Both the position numbers and the translations under genes were made by a program. A model generated the notes under the pieces. The model had not been told where the DNA came from. It saw only the letters and a list, made by a program, of their open reading frames with translations, and did not search any database. A stretch of 64,000 nucleotides of DNA from Lachnospiraceae bacterium. GTDB lineage: Bacteria; Bacillota; Clostridia; Lachnospirales; Lachnospiraceae. The stretch covers positions 186,001 to 250,000 of the forward strand of contig CABJBK010000003.1 in the NCBI GenBank assembly GCA_902363825.1, given 5' to 3'. Of this stretch, positions 8,412 to 14,910 are shown piece by piece (within the stretch, counting starts at the first letter, position 1; every line of letters begins with the position of its first letter).

Positions 8412-9062
8412 ATGAAAAATAAAAGTATCAATCAAGTTTCCATAATAAATGGTGAAGATGGTCCCACAAGTGTTTTTATATTTGGAGAAGCTCAAAAGCA
8501 ATCTCTAAAGATTAGAATCCGAAATGCTATCTATCAATCCAGACGAAAAAGGATAGAAAAGAGAATAGCGGCCAACCCGCATACCCTTGCGGAAGTGGTG
8601 CAATACGCAAAGGATCATTATGATTTAGTGGAAATCAATCCTGCCGCAACAAATTGGATAGAACGACAGAAAAATCTAAAAGCTAGTTTGATTATGCAGC
8701 ATAAACCAGAACTTTTGGGCCAAAGGAAGGATATTCCAAAACCAGATTTTCATAATGAAGAATCTGTTAAAAATTTTTTGAATGAAATGGAAATTAGAAA
8801 TAAATTGATTGACCAAATGCCTGATAATGTAATTCCCATGGATTTTCATTTATATGAAATAAAAATTGGTGAGGATTTAATGGAAATAGAGGTAGATTAT
8901 ACCTGGAATATATTTGGAATATCTTACTCTGGAAATAAGTCGGTCATAAAAAGGTTTAAGAAAATAGCCAGAGATTTATATTGTTATTATGGTGTCAGTG
9001 AGGAGGATATAAAGAACCGGACAAAAAGATATTCTTCACTGGTAACGGAATTGAGTTCATAA
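8412..9062 (+). CDS. Unrecognised protein between the direct repeats
   Basis: The protein has 216 residues and a weak GAGGG site before the ATG. Residues about 9-26 read SIINGEDGPTSVFIFGE. This resembles the GGADGPT segment of Na+-pumping decarboxylase beta subunits (OadB/GcdB), but the rest is soluble and charged, so it is not such a subunit. Residues 130-215 look like a mixed alpha/beta domain (FHLYEIKIGEDLMEIEVDY, then a basic helix). It lies inside a pair of direct repeats, as if inserted with a gene copy. The function is unknown. Confidence 0.65.
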   Translation: MKNKSINQVSIINGEDGPTSVFIFGEAQKQSLKIRIRNAIYQSRRKRIEKRIAANPHTLAEVVQYAKDHYDLVEINPAATNWIERQKNLKASLIMQHKPELLGQRKDIPKPDFHNEESVKNFLNEMEIRNKLIDQMPDNVIPMDFHLYEIKIGEDLMEIEVDYTWNIFGISYSGNKSVIKRFKKIARDLYCYYGVSEEDIKNRTKRYSSLVTELSS

Positions 9063-9083
9063 TTCAGAATTTTAAATAGAAGT

Positions 9084-9330
9084 AGGATTTCTGTATTTTG
9101 GAGCGATTGAAGATAAGGATAAGCAACTAAGCGGTTTTTTGGAAGTGCTTGTTTCCTATCATGGCATATCCAAGCTAACGATAGCAAAAATGGCTGATGT
9201 TGAGGAACAGGATATTGACAGGCTTTTAGCCAATCCGCCAGAAAAAGTTGAAATCGAAGTAAAATATAAAATTGCTGTGACTGTTATGGAACTGCGATTT
9301 TGGCTAAAGGATTGTGAGTTACCAATATAA
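9084..9330 (+). pseudogene. 5'-truncated copy of the HTH-like gene at 7984
   Basis: The frame matches the last 82 codons of the gene at 7984, with a few substitutions (for example Gly to Asp in the second HTH unit). An in-frame TAA lies 9 bp upstream of the homology and no ATG occurs until 9139. The remaining ORF from 9139 could give 63 residues with the second HTH unit only. It is most likely a fragment left by duplication or recombination. Confidence 0.7.
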
Positions 9331-9333
9331 TCA
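9084..9333 (+). repeat. 250-bp direct repeat, copy 2
   Basis: Second copy of the repeat that begins at 8139. The sharp left boundary falls inside a codon series, showing that only the 3' part of the gene was copied. Confidence 0.85.
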
Positions 9334-9396
9334 TGTGGTGCTTGGGAAACTGGTGGAATAACAGGAAATGTAATTAGAATAAAGAAAGATAGAAGG

Positions 9397-9476
9397 CGAG
9401 TAGCGGATTGGTGTCTGCTGCTCACTTTTCGTTTATGGGGATATGTCGCAATACGACTTTTGAAGTGTTGTATTGC
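9397..9476 (+). promoter_or_regulatory. Hairpin and palindrome in the gap before the agr-like locus
   Basis: Two structures stand here. GAGTAGCGGA and TCTGCTGCTC make an imperfect stem followed by a short T-rich stretch, a possible terminator for the preceding genes. Then GCAATAC and GTATTGC (9448-9454 and 9470-9476) form a palindrome about 60 bp before the XRE gene, a possible operator. The rest of 9334-9533 shows nothing I can support. Confidence 0.4.
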
Positions 9477-9533
9477 AATCTGTTTTCGGGTATTTCTCGT
9501 TGGTATCATTACCATAAAAGCGAGGTGAATTCC

Positions 9534-9869
9534 ATGAAAGCAGAGAAGAAGGAAATCAATATACAGATTGGAAAAAGGTTGCAAACCGCCAGAGAAAACA
9601 GTGGATATACGCAGGAAGTTTTTGCAGAGACGCTGGATGTAGGGGTAGAGCATTATCGCAAAATCGAAAGTGGTGTCTATGGCTTACAGCCAGAGAAAAT
9701 GCTGATCTTGTATGAGAAGTACAGGATTGAGCCGACTTATCTGGTTACGGGGGATACAAATCATAAGGTTGATATTGAACTGTTCCTTGCAAACTGTAGC
9801 AGGGAGGAACGGGATGCATTTATAGACCGTATGCTTGCGTATATGAGAAAGCTGATGACAGGCCGTTAA
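9534..9869 (+). CDS. XRE-family transcriptional regulator
   Basis: The protein has 111 residues and starts at the ATG preceded by GAGGTGAAT. Residues about 11-66 are a helix-turn-helix of the XRE type: IGKRLQTARENSGYTQEVFA, then VGVEHYRKIESG. The C-terminal 40 residues are a short charged helix. Members of this family bind operator DNA as dimers. It lies 58 bp before the LytTR response regulator and may control the agr-like locus; this is inferred from position only. Confidence 0.88.
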   Translation: MKAEKKEINIQIGKRLQTARENSGYTQEVFAETLDVGVEHYRKIESGVYGLQPEKMLILYEKYRIEPTYLVTGDTNHKVDIELFLANCSREERDAFIDRMLAYMRKLMTGR

Positions 9870-9927
9870 AGCAGTACAGTCTCCGGGATGTATATTTGAT
9901 CAATATATTTTGAGAAGGAGACGATAT

Positions 9928-10632
9928 ATGAGGGTAGCAATCTGCGATGATAATCAGCAGGACATTGAAAGGATCAGACGCTATACACTGCGTATGATCG
10001 ACTATGCGGTGGAGTATGTGTTTTATACCAGACCGGAAGAATTATTGAGGGAATGTGCAGATGCGGAGCAAAAGCCGGATATGTACATTCTTGATATTGA
10101 GATGACTGGAATGGACGGACTTGCGGTGGCAAAACAGATCCGTGAGACAGATTCCAAAGCATTGCTGGTGTTTCTTACCAGCTATACCAAATACATGCCA
10201 AGTGTATTTGAAGTTGTCACATTTGATTTTATTCCAAAACCAATCTCAGAAGAAAGGCTCCGTGTGCTGTTTGAGAAGGCAGGAACCTATCTGAATCTGA
10301 CCAATCAGAGTTTTTCATTTAGTTACCGCAGGGTGCGGTACAGTCTGAAGTTTGACGAAATCCTGTATCTGGAAAAGCGGGGGCGTCAGGCGATAATCCA
10401 CACAAAGAAAATGAAATATCAGTCCAACATGAACCTGAATGAAATATGGGAGAAACTGGACGAGCGCATGTTTGCCGCCGTTCATGGCTCTTTTATCGTT
10501 AATTTGAAACATGTTCATTCTGTATCCAGCGGCATGGTCATGCTTATAGACGGCACAGAGCTGGGAGTGACAAGAGGGTACCGGAAGGAGCTGACGGAAA
10601 AGCACATCGCATTTGTGCAGGGAGGAATGTGA
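9928..10632 (+). CDS. LytTR-family response regulator (AgrA-like)
   Basis: The protein has 234 residues; GAGAAGGAG precedes the ATG. Residues 1-115 are a receiver domain with the acid pair Asp7-Asp8, phosphoacceptor Asp56 (YILDIEM) and Lys104 (FIPKPI). Residues about 130-230 are a LytTR DNA-binding domain (RYSLKFDEILYLEKRGR, then HGSFIVNLKHV). AgrA-type regulators bind pairs of short direct repeats about two helical turns apart, and two such pairs occur in this locus (11830 and 12748). The kinase gene starts 1 bp after the stop, so the two are translated together. It most likely activates agrD-agrB and the transcript at 12819. Confidence 0.92.
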   Translation: MRVAICDDNQQDIERIRRYTLRMIDYAVEYVFYTRPEELLRECADAEQKPDMYILDIEMTGMDGLAVAKQIRETDSKALLVFLTSYTKYMPSVFEVVTFDFIPKPISEERLRVLFEKAGTYLNLTNQSFSFSYRRVRYSLKFDEILYLEKRGRQAIIHTKKMKYQSNMNLNEIWEKLDERMFAAVHGSFIVNLKHVHSVSSGMVMLIDGTELGVTRGYRKELTEKHIAFVQGGM

Positions 10633-10633
10633 C

Positions 10634-11827
10634 ATGGCATTATATGGGGTGAGGCTTGTCATAAATCTTTTTGACCTCTGCATTTACCGCAGGTATTTAG
10701 AGGAGTTCATCGGAAACAGAAAAACTTCCATGGAGTTTTCTGTTCTTCTGCTGATAGTGTGCGAGCTGATTGGAAGTGCGGTGAACCAGATGGGGATAAG
10801 CTGGCTGAATTTTGTGACGATGGTTGCGATTCTCTGTGTATATGTCTGCCAGTATGAGGCAGGGATTGTAAGCAGGCTGATTGCGGTTCTGCTGTATATG
10901 GGGATTATGGGAGTTGCAGAACCGTTAGGATATTTGTTTAATAAGGCATTCATGGAAAAGGTGTTGGACGATACCACGGTTTCATATTATTTTATCGTGT
11001 TTTTTATGGCACTTTTGAAAGCAACAATTGTGGAGGTGTTTTGCAGACTGAAATCTGGAAAAAGCATTCGACTATCAGCAATGCCAAAAGAAACGCAATA
11101 TATGTTGACAATGATACCTTTATGCAGCCTGATCAGTTGCTTTTTACTGATAGAGGTTGCAAAAGAATTAATCTCGGCACAGATGGTCGTGCTGTGCATG
11201 TGCATCATCTTTGTCATTATCATCACTAATTATGTAATTTTTCTGATGATTGAAAAGTATACGACAGTGGAAGAAAAACAGCACGAAGAGGAAATGATCC
11301 AGAGGGAAATCTTATACCGGAACGAATACTATCAGGACATGGAACGGTATCAGGAACAGATACAGGACATCCGGCTGGCAGAAGAGATCATTTATTCCGC
11401 AAATCCTGTGGTGAATGCCATATTAAAAGTAAAAAGCGTAAAGGCAAAAGAGAAAGAGATACCGATGCAGGTTACAACGCTGCTCCCCCAGAGAGTATCC
11501 GTAGATATCGGGGACATGGGTGTTCTGTATGGGAATCTTTTGGATAATGCGATAGAGGCAGCGATGGCAGTGGAACAGGAAAAACGGTATGTTCATGTGG
11601 AATCAAAGTTTCAGGAGGGCAGACTGCTTTTATCCATTAAGAACAGCAAGCCATCCGGGACAAGTTCCTATCAACAGACAAGCAAAAAAGATAAAATAAA
11701 ACACGGCAGGGGAATCCGTTCGGTGCGGAAAGTGGCAGAAAAATACGGTGGGGAGCTGATGTTAAAGGATCAGGGGGAACATTTTGAGGCAGTCCTTCTG
11801 CTCAACGGAGTTGCAAAACTGGAGTGA
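10634..11827 (+). CDS. AgrC-like GHKL sensor kinase lacking the phosphoacceptor-histidine block
   Basis: The protein has 397 residues; GGAGG precedes the ATG by 8 bp. Residues 1-210 contain about six membrane segments, as in AgrC-type receptors for cyclic peptides. Residues 210-255 are a coiled coil. The ATP-binding domain is intact: N box NLLDNAIEAA (about residue 302), G box GRGIRSV. In this family the coil is followed by a block of about 30 residues with the phosphorylated histidine (pattern RHDxKNH). Here the coil sequence ends in QIQDIR and jumps straight to LAEEIIYSANP, which normally follows that block. The frame is intact. The protein may be unable to phosphorylate itself, unless it acts otherwise or with a partner. 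Confidence 0.9.
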   Translation: MALYGVRLVINLFDLCIYRRYLEEFIGNRKTSMEFSVLLLIVCELIGSAVNQMGISWLNFVTMVAILCVYVCQYEAGIVSRLIAVLLYMGIMGVAEPLGYLFNKAFMEKVLDDTTVSYYFIVFFMALLKATIVEVFCRLKSGKSIRLSAMPKETQYMLTMIPLCSLISCFLLIEVAKELISAQMVVLCMCIIFVIIITNYVIFLMIEKYTTVEEKQHEEEMIQREILYRNEYYQDMERYQEQIQDIRLAEEIIYSANPVVNAILKVKSVKAKEKEIPMQVTTLLPQRVSVDIGDMGVLYGNLLDNAIEAAMAVEQEKRYVHVESKFQEGRLLLSIKNSKPSGTSSYQQTSKKDKIKHGRGIRSVRKVAEKYGGELMLKDQGEHFEAVLLLNGVAKLE

Positions 11828-11829
11828 GA

Positions 11830-11866
11830 CTGCAACTTATTACAGCAAACCTGCAACTTGTTACAG
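11830..11866 (+). promoter_or_regulatory. Paired LytTR-type binding site upstream of agrD
   Basis: CTGCAACTTATTACAG and CTGCAACTTGTTACAG differ at one base and start exactly 21 bp apart, two helical turns. This is the layout of AgrA/LytTR sites, although the bases differ from the S. aureus consensus. It lies 67 bp before agrD and just before promoter-like hexamers. Confidence 0.75.
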
Positions 11867-11871
11867 ATAGA

Positions 11872-11899
11872 TTGATTTTTACATGGAAACTGTTAGAGT
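11872..11899 (+). promoter_or_regulatory. Probable agrDB promoter
   Basis: TTGATT and TAGAGT are separated by 16 bp. Both are imperfect, as expected for a promoter that needs an activator; the paired repeats end 5 bp upstream. Confidence 0.5.
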
Positions 11900-11932
11900 G
11901 AAAACATCAAAAAAAGGAGGGTTTTACTAAAA

Positions 11933-12094
11933 ATGAAGAAAAGAAACTGGATGTACCGACTGAGCAGCAAATCCATGAGTGTGATGGCAGCACTGGCACT
12001 TATGGTGACAACCATGGCAACGAACCGTTCCTGCATGTGGTATCTGGGACAGGACAAGATGCCGGAAGATTCCAAAAAACTCAGAAGGTTTTAA
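11933..12094 (+). CDS. agrD: AgrD-type autoinducer peptide precursor
   Basis: The precursor has 53 residues with AAGGAGG upstream. Residues 1-28 form a hydrophobic amphipathic helix (SVMAALALMVTTMAT). The core NRSCMWYLGQDKMPED contains Cys34 followed by Met-Trp-Tyr-Leu, which can form a five-residue thiolactone ring, and the acidic/Pro tail typical of AgrD. AgrB cuts off the tail and closes the ring; the product is exported and sensed by the kinase. The agrB gene starts 3 bp after the stop. The kinase, AgrD, AgrB order differs from the S. aureus B-D-C-A order but is common in Clostridia. Confidence 0.9.
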   Translation: MKKRNWMYRLSSKSMSVMAALALMVTTMATNRSCMWYLGQDKMPEDSKKLRRF

Positions 12095-12097
12095 ATC

Positions 12098-12679
12098 ATG
12101 ACGAAATGGCTCAGCCATCGTATGGTTGAGCGGGGAATCATAAAAGAGGAGGAGCAGGAATTATACCAGTTTGGAATACGCAATGGTATGATCCTGCTTC
12201 TAAACGTTGTGACAGCACTGGTCATCGGCCTGCTTACAGAGCAACTGGCGGTTGTGGCAGTGTTTACCCTGTCTTTTATGGTTCTTCGCAGTTATACCGG
12301 TGGATATCACTCAGACAGCAGGGTTTTCTGTTATCTTGGTTCTAATCTGGTGCTGCTGGTTCCGGTTTATACACAGGCTGTGTTTTACAAGACATCGCTG
12401 GCATGGCTGCTGGCAGTATTGCTGGTGTCCGCAGGGATCATTTTTTTACTCAGTCCCATGCACAGCAAGAACCGGAAGCTGGATAAAGAGGAACAAAAGC
12501 ATTTTGGCAGAAAAGCAAGGCTGATCGCAGCTTTGGAACTGGCTGTGCTTGGCATTTTGTGGCATGCAGGCCAGATACCGTATGCTTACGCTGTTTATAC
12601 GGGAATCTGCATCACGGCACTGTTCATGCTCGTAGGAAAAGCACAGTTATGGATACAATCACATACCGAAAATGGATAG
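12098..12679 (+). CDS. agrB: AgrB-type peptide-processing membrane protease
   Basis: The protein has 193 residues, the usual length. The segment RSYTGGYHSDSRVFCYL carries His71 and Cys78, the catalytic pair of AgrB cysteine endopeptidases. Four to six hydrophobic segments follow the family pattern. It cleaves the AgrD tail and forms the thiolactone at the membrane. It follows agrD by 3 bp and ends at a strong terminator. As the only agrB in the window it could also process the AgrD-like peptide at 3581. Confidence 0.95.
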   Translation: MTKWLSHRMVERGIIKEEEQELYQFGIRNGMILLLNVVTALVIGLLTEQLAVVAVFTLSFMVLRSYTGGYHSDSRVFCYLGSNLVLLVPVYTQAVFYKTSLAWLLAVLLVSAGIIFLLSPMHSKNRKLDKEEQKHFGRKARLIAALELAVLGILWHAGQIPYAYAVYTGICITALFMLVGKAQLWIQSHTENG

Positions 12680-12712
12680 TCCTTTCCGAACATGCGGAAG
12701 GGACTTTTTTTC
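12678..12712 (+). terminator. Terminator of agrDB
   Basis: AGTCCTTTCC and GGAAGGGACT form a 10-bp stem with one G-U pair and an 8-nt loop, followed by seven T. The stem begins within the agrB stop region. Confidence 0.9.
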
Positions 12713-12744
12713 TGGAAAACAGGAGGGATGACAATCCAAGACGG

Positions 12745-12777
12745 TAACTTATTACAGGTACCGTAAGACTTATTACA
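12745..12777 (+). promoter_or_regulatory. Second paired LytTR-type site, downstream of agrB
   Basis: The core CTTATTACA occurs at 12748 and 12769, again exactly 21 bp apart. The same 9-base core occurs in the first half-site upstream of agrD (11836). The same regulator therefore probably binds here, after the operon terminator and 7 bp before promoter hexamers. Confidence 0.7.
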
Positions 12778-12783
12778 CTTATA

Positions 12784-12812
12784 TTGAAGCGAACTTTCTT
12801 TCCAAGTATAGT
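12784..12812 (+). promoter_or_regulatory. Sigma-A type promoter after the second LytTR site
   Basis: TTGAAG and TATAGT are 17 bp apart, close to consensus. Transcription should begin near 12819. Confidence 0.7.
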
Positions 12813-12818
12813 ACCGCA

Positions 12819-12969
12819 AAAAGGCTTAGGAGAAGAAAGGCGTGGCATGTTTTTGGGAATTCATGCCGCACCGGATTGCAGGGGGCGGCAGAAAGGGAAA
12901 AGTTCATAAGGATAACATCCGGGTGCAGTTTTGCATGCTTTATTTTGCATGGGAACAGCACCTTTTTTT
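12819..12969 (+). ncRNA. Candidate agr-controlled small transcript (RNAIII-like position)
   Basis: The predicted transcript is about 150 nt, from the promoter at 12784 to the terminator at 12969. It carries an AGGAG motif at 12828 and two possible starts: GTG at 12842 at good spacing (its frame runs on to 13081), and ATG at 12847, which would give a 20-residue peptide with one Cys. It may be a regulatory RNA, a small-peptide message, or both, as RNAIII is in staphylococci. It could also be only the leader of the sigma-factor gene with an attenuator. Confidence 0.5.
12922..12969 (+). terminator. Strong terminator before the sigma-factor gene
   Basis: Outer arms GGTGC and GCACC, then GTT/AAC and GCATGC/GCATG inner pairs, make a long stem, followed by seven T. 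It lies between the promoter at 12784 and the gene at 13054. Confidence 0.75.
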
Positions 12970-13010
12970 ATTGTCTTTTTCCAGTAAAGCAGAACCCAGA
13001 GGTCCGCCAG

Positions 13011-13049
13011 ATGTCCTTCATTTCAAAAAAATTACGAAATGGAGGACAT
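13011..13049 (+). promoter_or_regulatory. Hairpin that buries the ribosome-binding site of the sigma-factor gene
   Basis: ATGTCCTTCATTTC pairs with GAAATGGAGGACAT across an 11-nt loop, with a single G-U pair in 14. The right arm contains the GGAGG used by the ATG at 13054. Opening this stem would be needed for translation. Confidence 0.7.
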
Positions 13050-13053
13050 TTGA

Positions 13054-13479
13054 ATGTCAGAATGGATCAGGATCAGAGTAAAGGATTTTTATAAAGATGC
13101 AGTTGGTGAACTGGAATACACCTATGTGACCAGAGAAGTCTACGAGGCACTTGTCGATACGTTCCGCAAAGAAGCCCACGCACAGGAAATGCGGGATATC
13201 AGACATACGACCAAGGACGGATATACAGAGGGAGAAACGGAAGATCTGGTGGAGCTGACCGGGGAATCGGTAGAGGATACGGTCATCCGGCAGATGGAAA
13301 TAGAAACCCTGCAGAAAGCAATGCAGTCACTCACCCCAGTGCAGAGAGAGCGGCTGCATTTTTATTTTTTTGAGGGCATGACATACCGGCAGATTGCAGC
13401 GAAAGAAGGGGTCGGAGAGAAGAACATCCGGGAGAGCATAAACGGTGCGGTAAAGAAAATAAAAAAATATTTTGATTAA
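13054..13479 (+). CDS. Sigma-70-like factor of a mobile element
   Basis: The protein has 141 residues. The C-terminal 50 residues are a sigma region 4 type helix-turn-helix (RERLHFYFFEGMTYRQIAA, then VGEKNIRESINGAVKKI). The N-terminal half lacks a clear region 2, so it may act as an activator-like or partial sigma factor. Such small proteins are common next to recombinases in clostridial integrative elements. It stands before the stem-rich region and the recombinase cluster. Translation is probably held back by the hairpin at 13011. Confidence 0.82.
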   Translation: MSEWIRIRVKDFYKDAVGELEYTYVTREVYEALVDTFRKEAHAQEMRDIRHTTKDGYTEGETEDLVELTGESVEDTVIRQMEIETLQKAMQSLTPVQRERLHFYFFEGMTYRQIAAKEGVGEKNIRESINGAVKKIKKYFD

Positions 13480-13489
13480 TACCCCCTCA

Positions 13490-14060
13490 AAACGTGTTTT
13501 TCTGTGAGTACCTTATGAGAGGAACTTTTTCTGGACAGATGGTCTCTTCCGGGAATCCTCTCATGTCTCGTGTGTGGATACGACACAGGCAGACAAAACG
13601 CACATTGAAAAATGCCGGAGAGGAATGCAGGGCTCCGAGCGCAGGATGGAATCACGCCATATCCTGCCAGCCATATCCAGCAGTTCAGATACGTTAGCCG
13701 TTTCATGAGCCGTAACCGGGGCGCAGTGACACTCCTGCAGCAATCGGGCAGATGTTCTTTCTGCCAGCCATGCTGTGAAAAAGATCGCATCTAAGGAGCC
13801 GAGCGGGAAAGCCGGGGTACAGCCTGTCTGTGGTGGACAGGCGCGAAGAGGGGAATGGCCTATAATGATACACCTTGAGATTAGCCAGCACGCAGTGGTG
13901 GAGGTGAGATACCTGTGATGTCTGCCTGTCCGAGTGGCAGGGACCAAAGACAGTCTGGACTGACTGCCCATGAAATGCCGGCTTTGGGATTTTTTCTTCT
14001 CTGTTTTGGCGGCGTTTTGGTTCCGGGGAGTAGTGACGAATAGGGACAGACACTTTTTAT
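13490..14060 (+). ncRNA. Candidate large structured RNA of unknown class
   Basis: About 570 nt without a plausible gene: open frames on both strands give unnatural compositions and lack ribosome-binding sites. It is GC-richer than its surroundings and full of perfect stems: ATGAGAGGA/TCCTCTCAT (13515 and 13556), TGTCT/AGACA (13564 and 13592), CCGGAG/CTCCG (13615 and 13633), GCAGGAT/ATCCTGC (13641 and 13661), GGCAGA/TCTGCC (13747 and 13760), GCCTGTC/GACAGGC (13822 and 13836), CTGCC/GGCAG (13922 and 13936). A T run follows at about 13990. Strand is assumed from the neighbours. It could be a known large RNA class (such as ROOL or GOLLD) or a decayed region. Confidence 0.55.
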
Positions 14061-14077
14061 TTATGAAGTGAAGGATT

Positions 14078-14188
14078 ATGGCAGTAAGACTTAATTACAG
14101 AAACCATGCGGCGGAGGGGAACTTCCGCCGTATTCTTGTGGAGTTAAGAAAAGCTGAAAAATGGGGAATGGAGGAAAACAGGAGATGA
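14078..14188 (+). CDS. Small unrecognised protein of the recombinase element
   Basis: The peptide has 36 residues (MAVRLNYRNHAAEGNFRRIL and a basic tail). It has only a weak AAGGAT site. Its stop overlaps the ATG of the next gene as ATGA, suggesting translational coupling. The function is unknown. Confidence 0.5.
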   Translation: MAVRLNYRNHAAEGNFRRILVELRKAEKWGMEENRR

Positions 14189-14580
14189 AGAAAGAAGATA
14201 CCGAAATGATGTTAAGGATTTTTGAAACGGAGAGGGCAGGATATGCCTATCTTTATCCGAGTGATGGAGGGGAGCGGAAAGAGGACTATATCTCGACCAC
14301 GGCAGAAAATATCGCAAATTATATCGGCAGCCACATGTTTGAAGCCGAAAAGATCGTCATCACAGATATGTGTGACAGGCTGATATTAGATACCTGCGGC
14401 TATTTTATCAATAGCTGTCCCAATCAGGAATTCTGTAAGGAAATCCATCCGTTCTTAATCCCGATCCAGATGGGAGAAAAGGACGCGGGAGAGGTGCTTT
14501 CAGTCAGCAGGGATGTATCGGAACAGTATTTCCGGGAAGAAGATGAGGCTGCAACCATGGCTGAAATCGGGATGATGTAA
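14185..14580 (+). CDS. Conserved hypothetical protein of the recombinase element
   Basis: The protein has 131 residues from the ATG that overlaps the previous stop; GGAGG lies 10 bp upstream. An in-frame ATG at 14161 is an alternative start. The sequence (FETERAGYAYLYPSDGGERK, later DMCDRLILDTCGYFI) looks like a compact alpha/beta protein. I recall similar proteins next to serine recombinases in gut Clostridia. No catalytic motif is recognised. Confidence 0.7.
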   Translation: MKKEDTEMMLRIFETERAGYAYLYPSDGGERKEDYISTTAENIANYIGSHMFEAEKIVITDMCDRLILDTCGYFINSCPNQEFCKEIHPFLIPIQMGEKDAGEVLSVSRDVSEQYFREEDEAATMAEIGMM

Positions 14581-14658
14581 AGGTGTTTCTTCTGGGCAAA
14601 AGTGTTTGGCTTGGGAGAATGAATTTAACGTTCTTAAATTGCGGGAGGAAAAAGGGGA

Positions 14659-14820
14659 ATGATGATGGAAGGTGGAGCGAATGAGGTGCGGTATAAGATT
14701 GCTGAATTTCTCTTAAAAAGGATGCATGAAGATAAGCTGTTAACCGAGGAAGAATGGGAAAAAATCCGGGTTTTGAATGTCAAGACTTTCTCCCCGGAAT
14801 TAGCAAAAGTATATCTGTAA
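14659..14820 (+). CDS. SHOCT-like small protein upstream of the recombinases
   Basis: The protein has 53 residues; a GGGAGG site lies upstream and three ATG codons stand in a row. The C-terminal part (EFLLKRMHEDKLLTEEEWEK, then LNVKTFSPELAKVYL) follows the short-helix pattern of SHOCT-type domains. The small protein that precedes the prophage recombinases (27905-28111) has the same pattern, including a Phe-Ser-Pro near the end. Such proteins regularly precede recombinases and may help their assembly or regulation. Confidence 0.6.
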   Translation: MMMEGGANEVRYKIAEFLLKRMHEDKLLTEEEWEKIRVLNVKTFSPELAKVYL

Positions 14821-14910
14821 TAACACTGGATATATAAAGGACTATGTGGTAGTGTATGTTGCTGACAGGGAGTGCAAACCCTTGAAAATACTGGGAAAGG
14901 AGAAAAAAGC

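Noticed and set aside
12842..13081. 79-codon frame from GTG across the terminator into the sigma-factor gene
   Set aside because: Although an AGGAG lies 9 bp upstream, the frame runs through a strong terminator and overlaps the sigma gene; composition is not protein-like.
13561..13971. Minus-strand open frame of 136 codons in the stem-rich region
   Set aside because: No ribosome-binding site, Cys/Arg/Ser/His-rich random-like composition, and overlap with several strong stems.
13490..14060. Group II intron or reverse-transcriptase element
   Set aside because: No GUGYG-type 5' end, no domain V hairpin and no reverse transcriptase frame.
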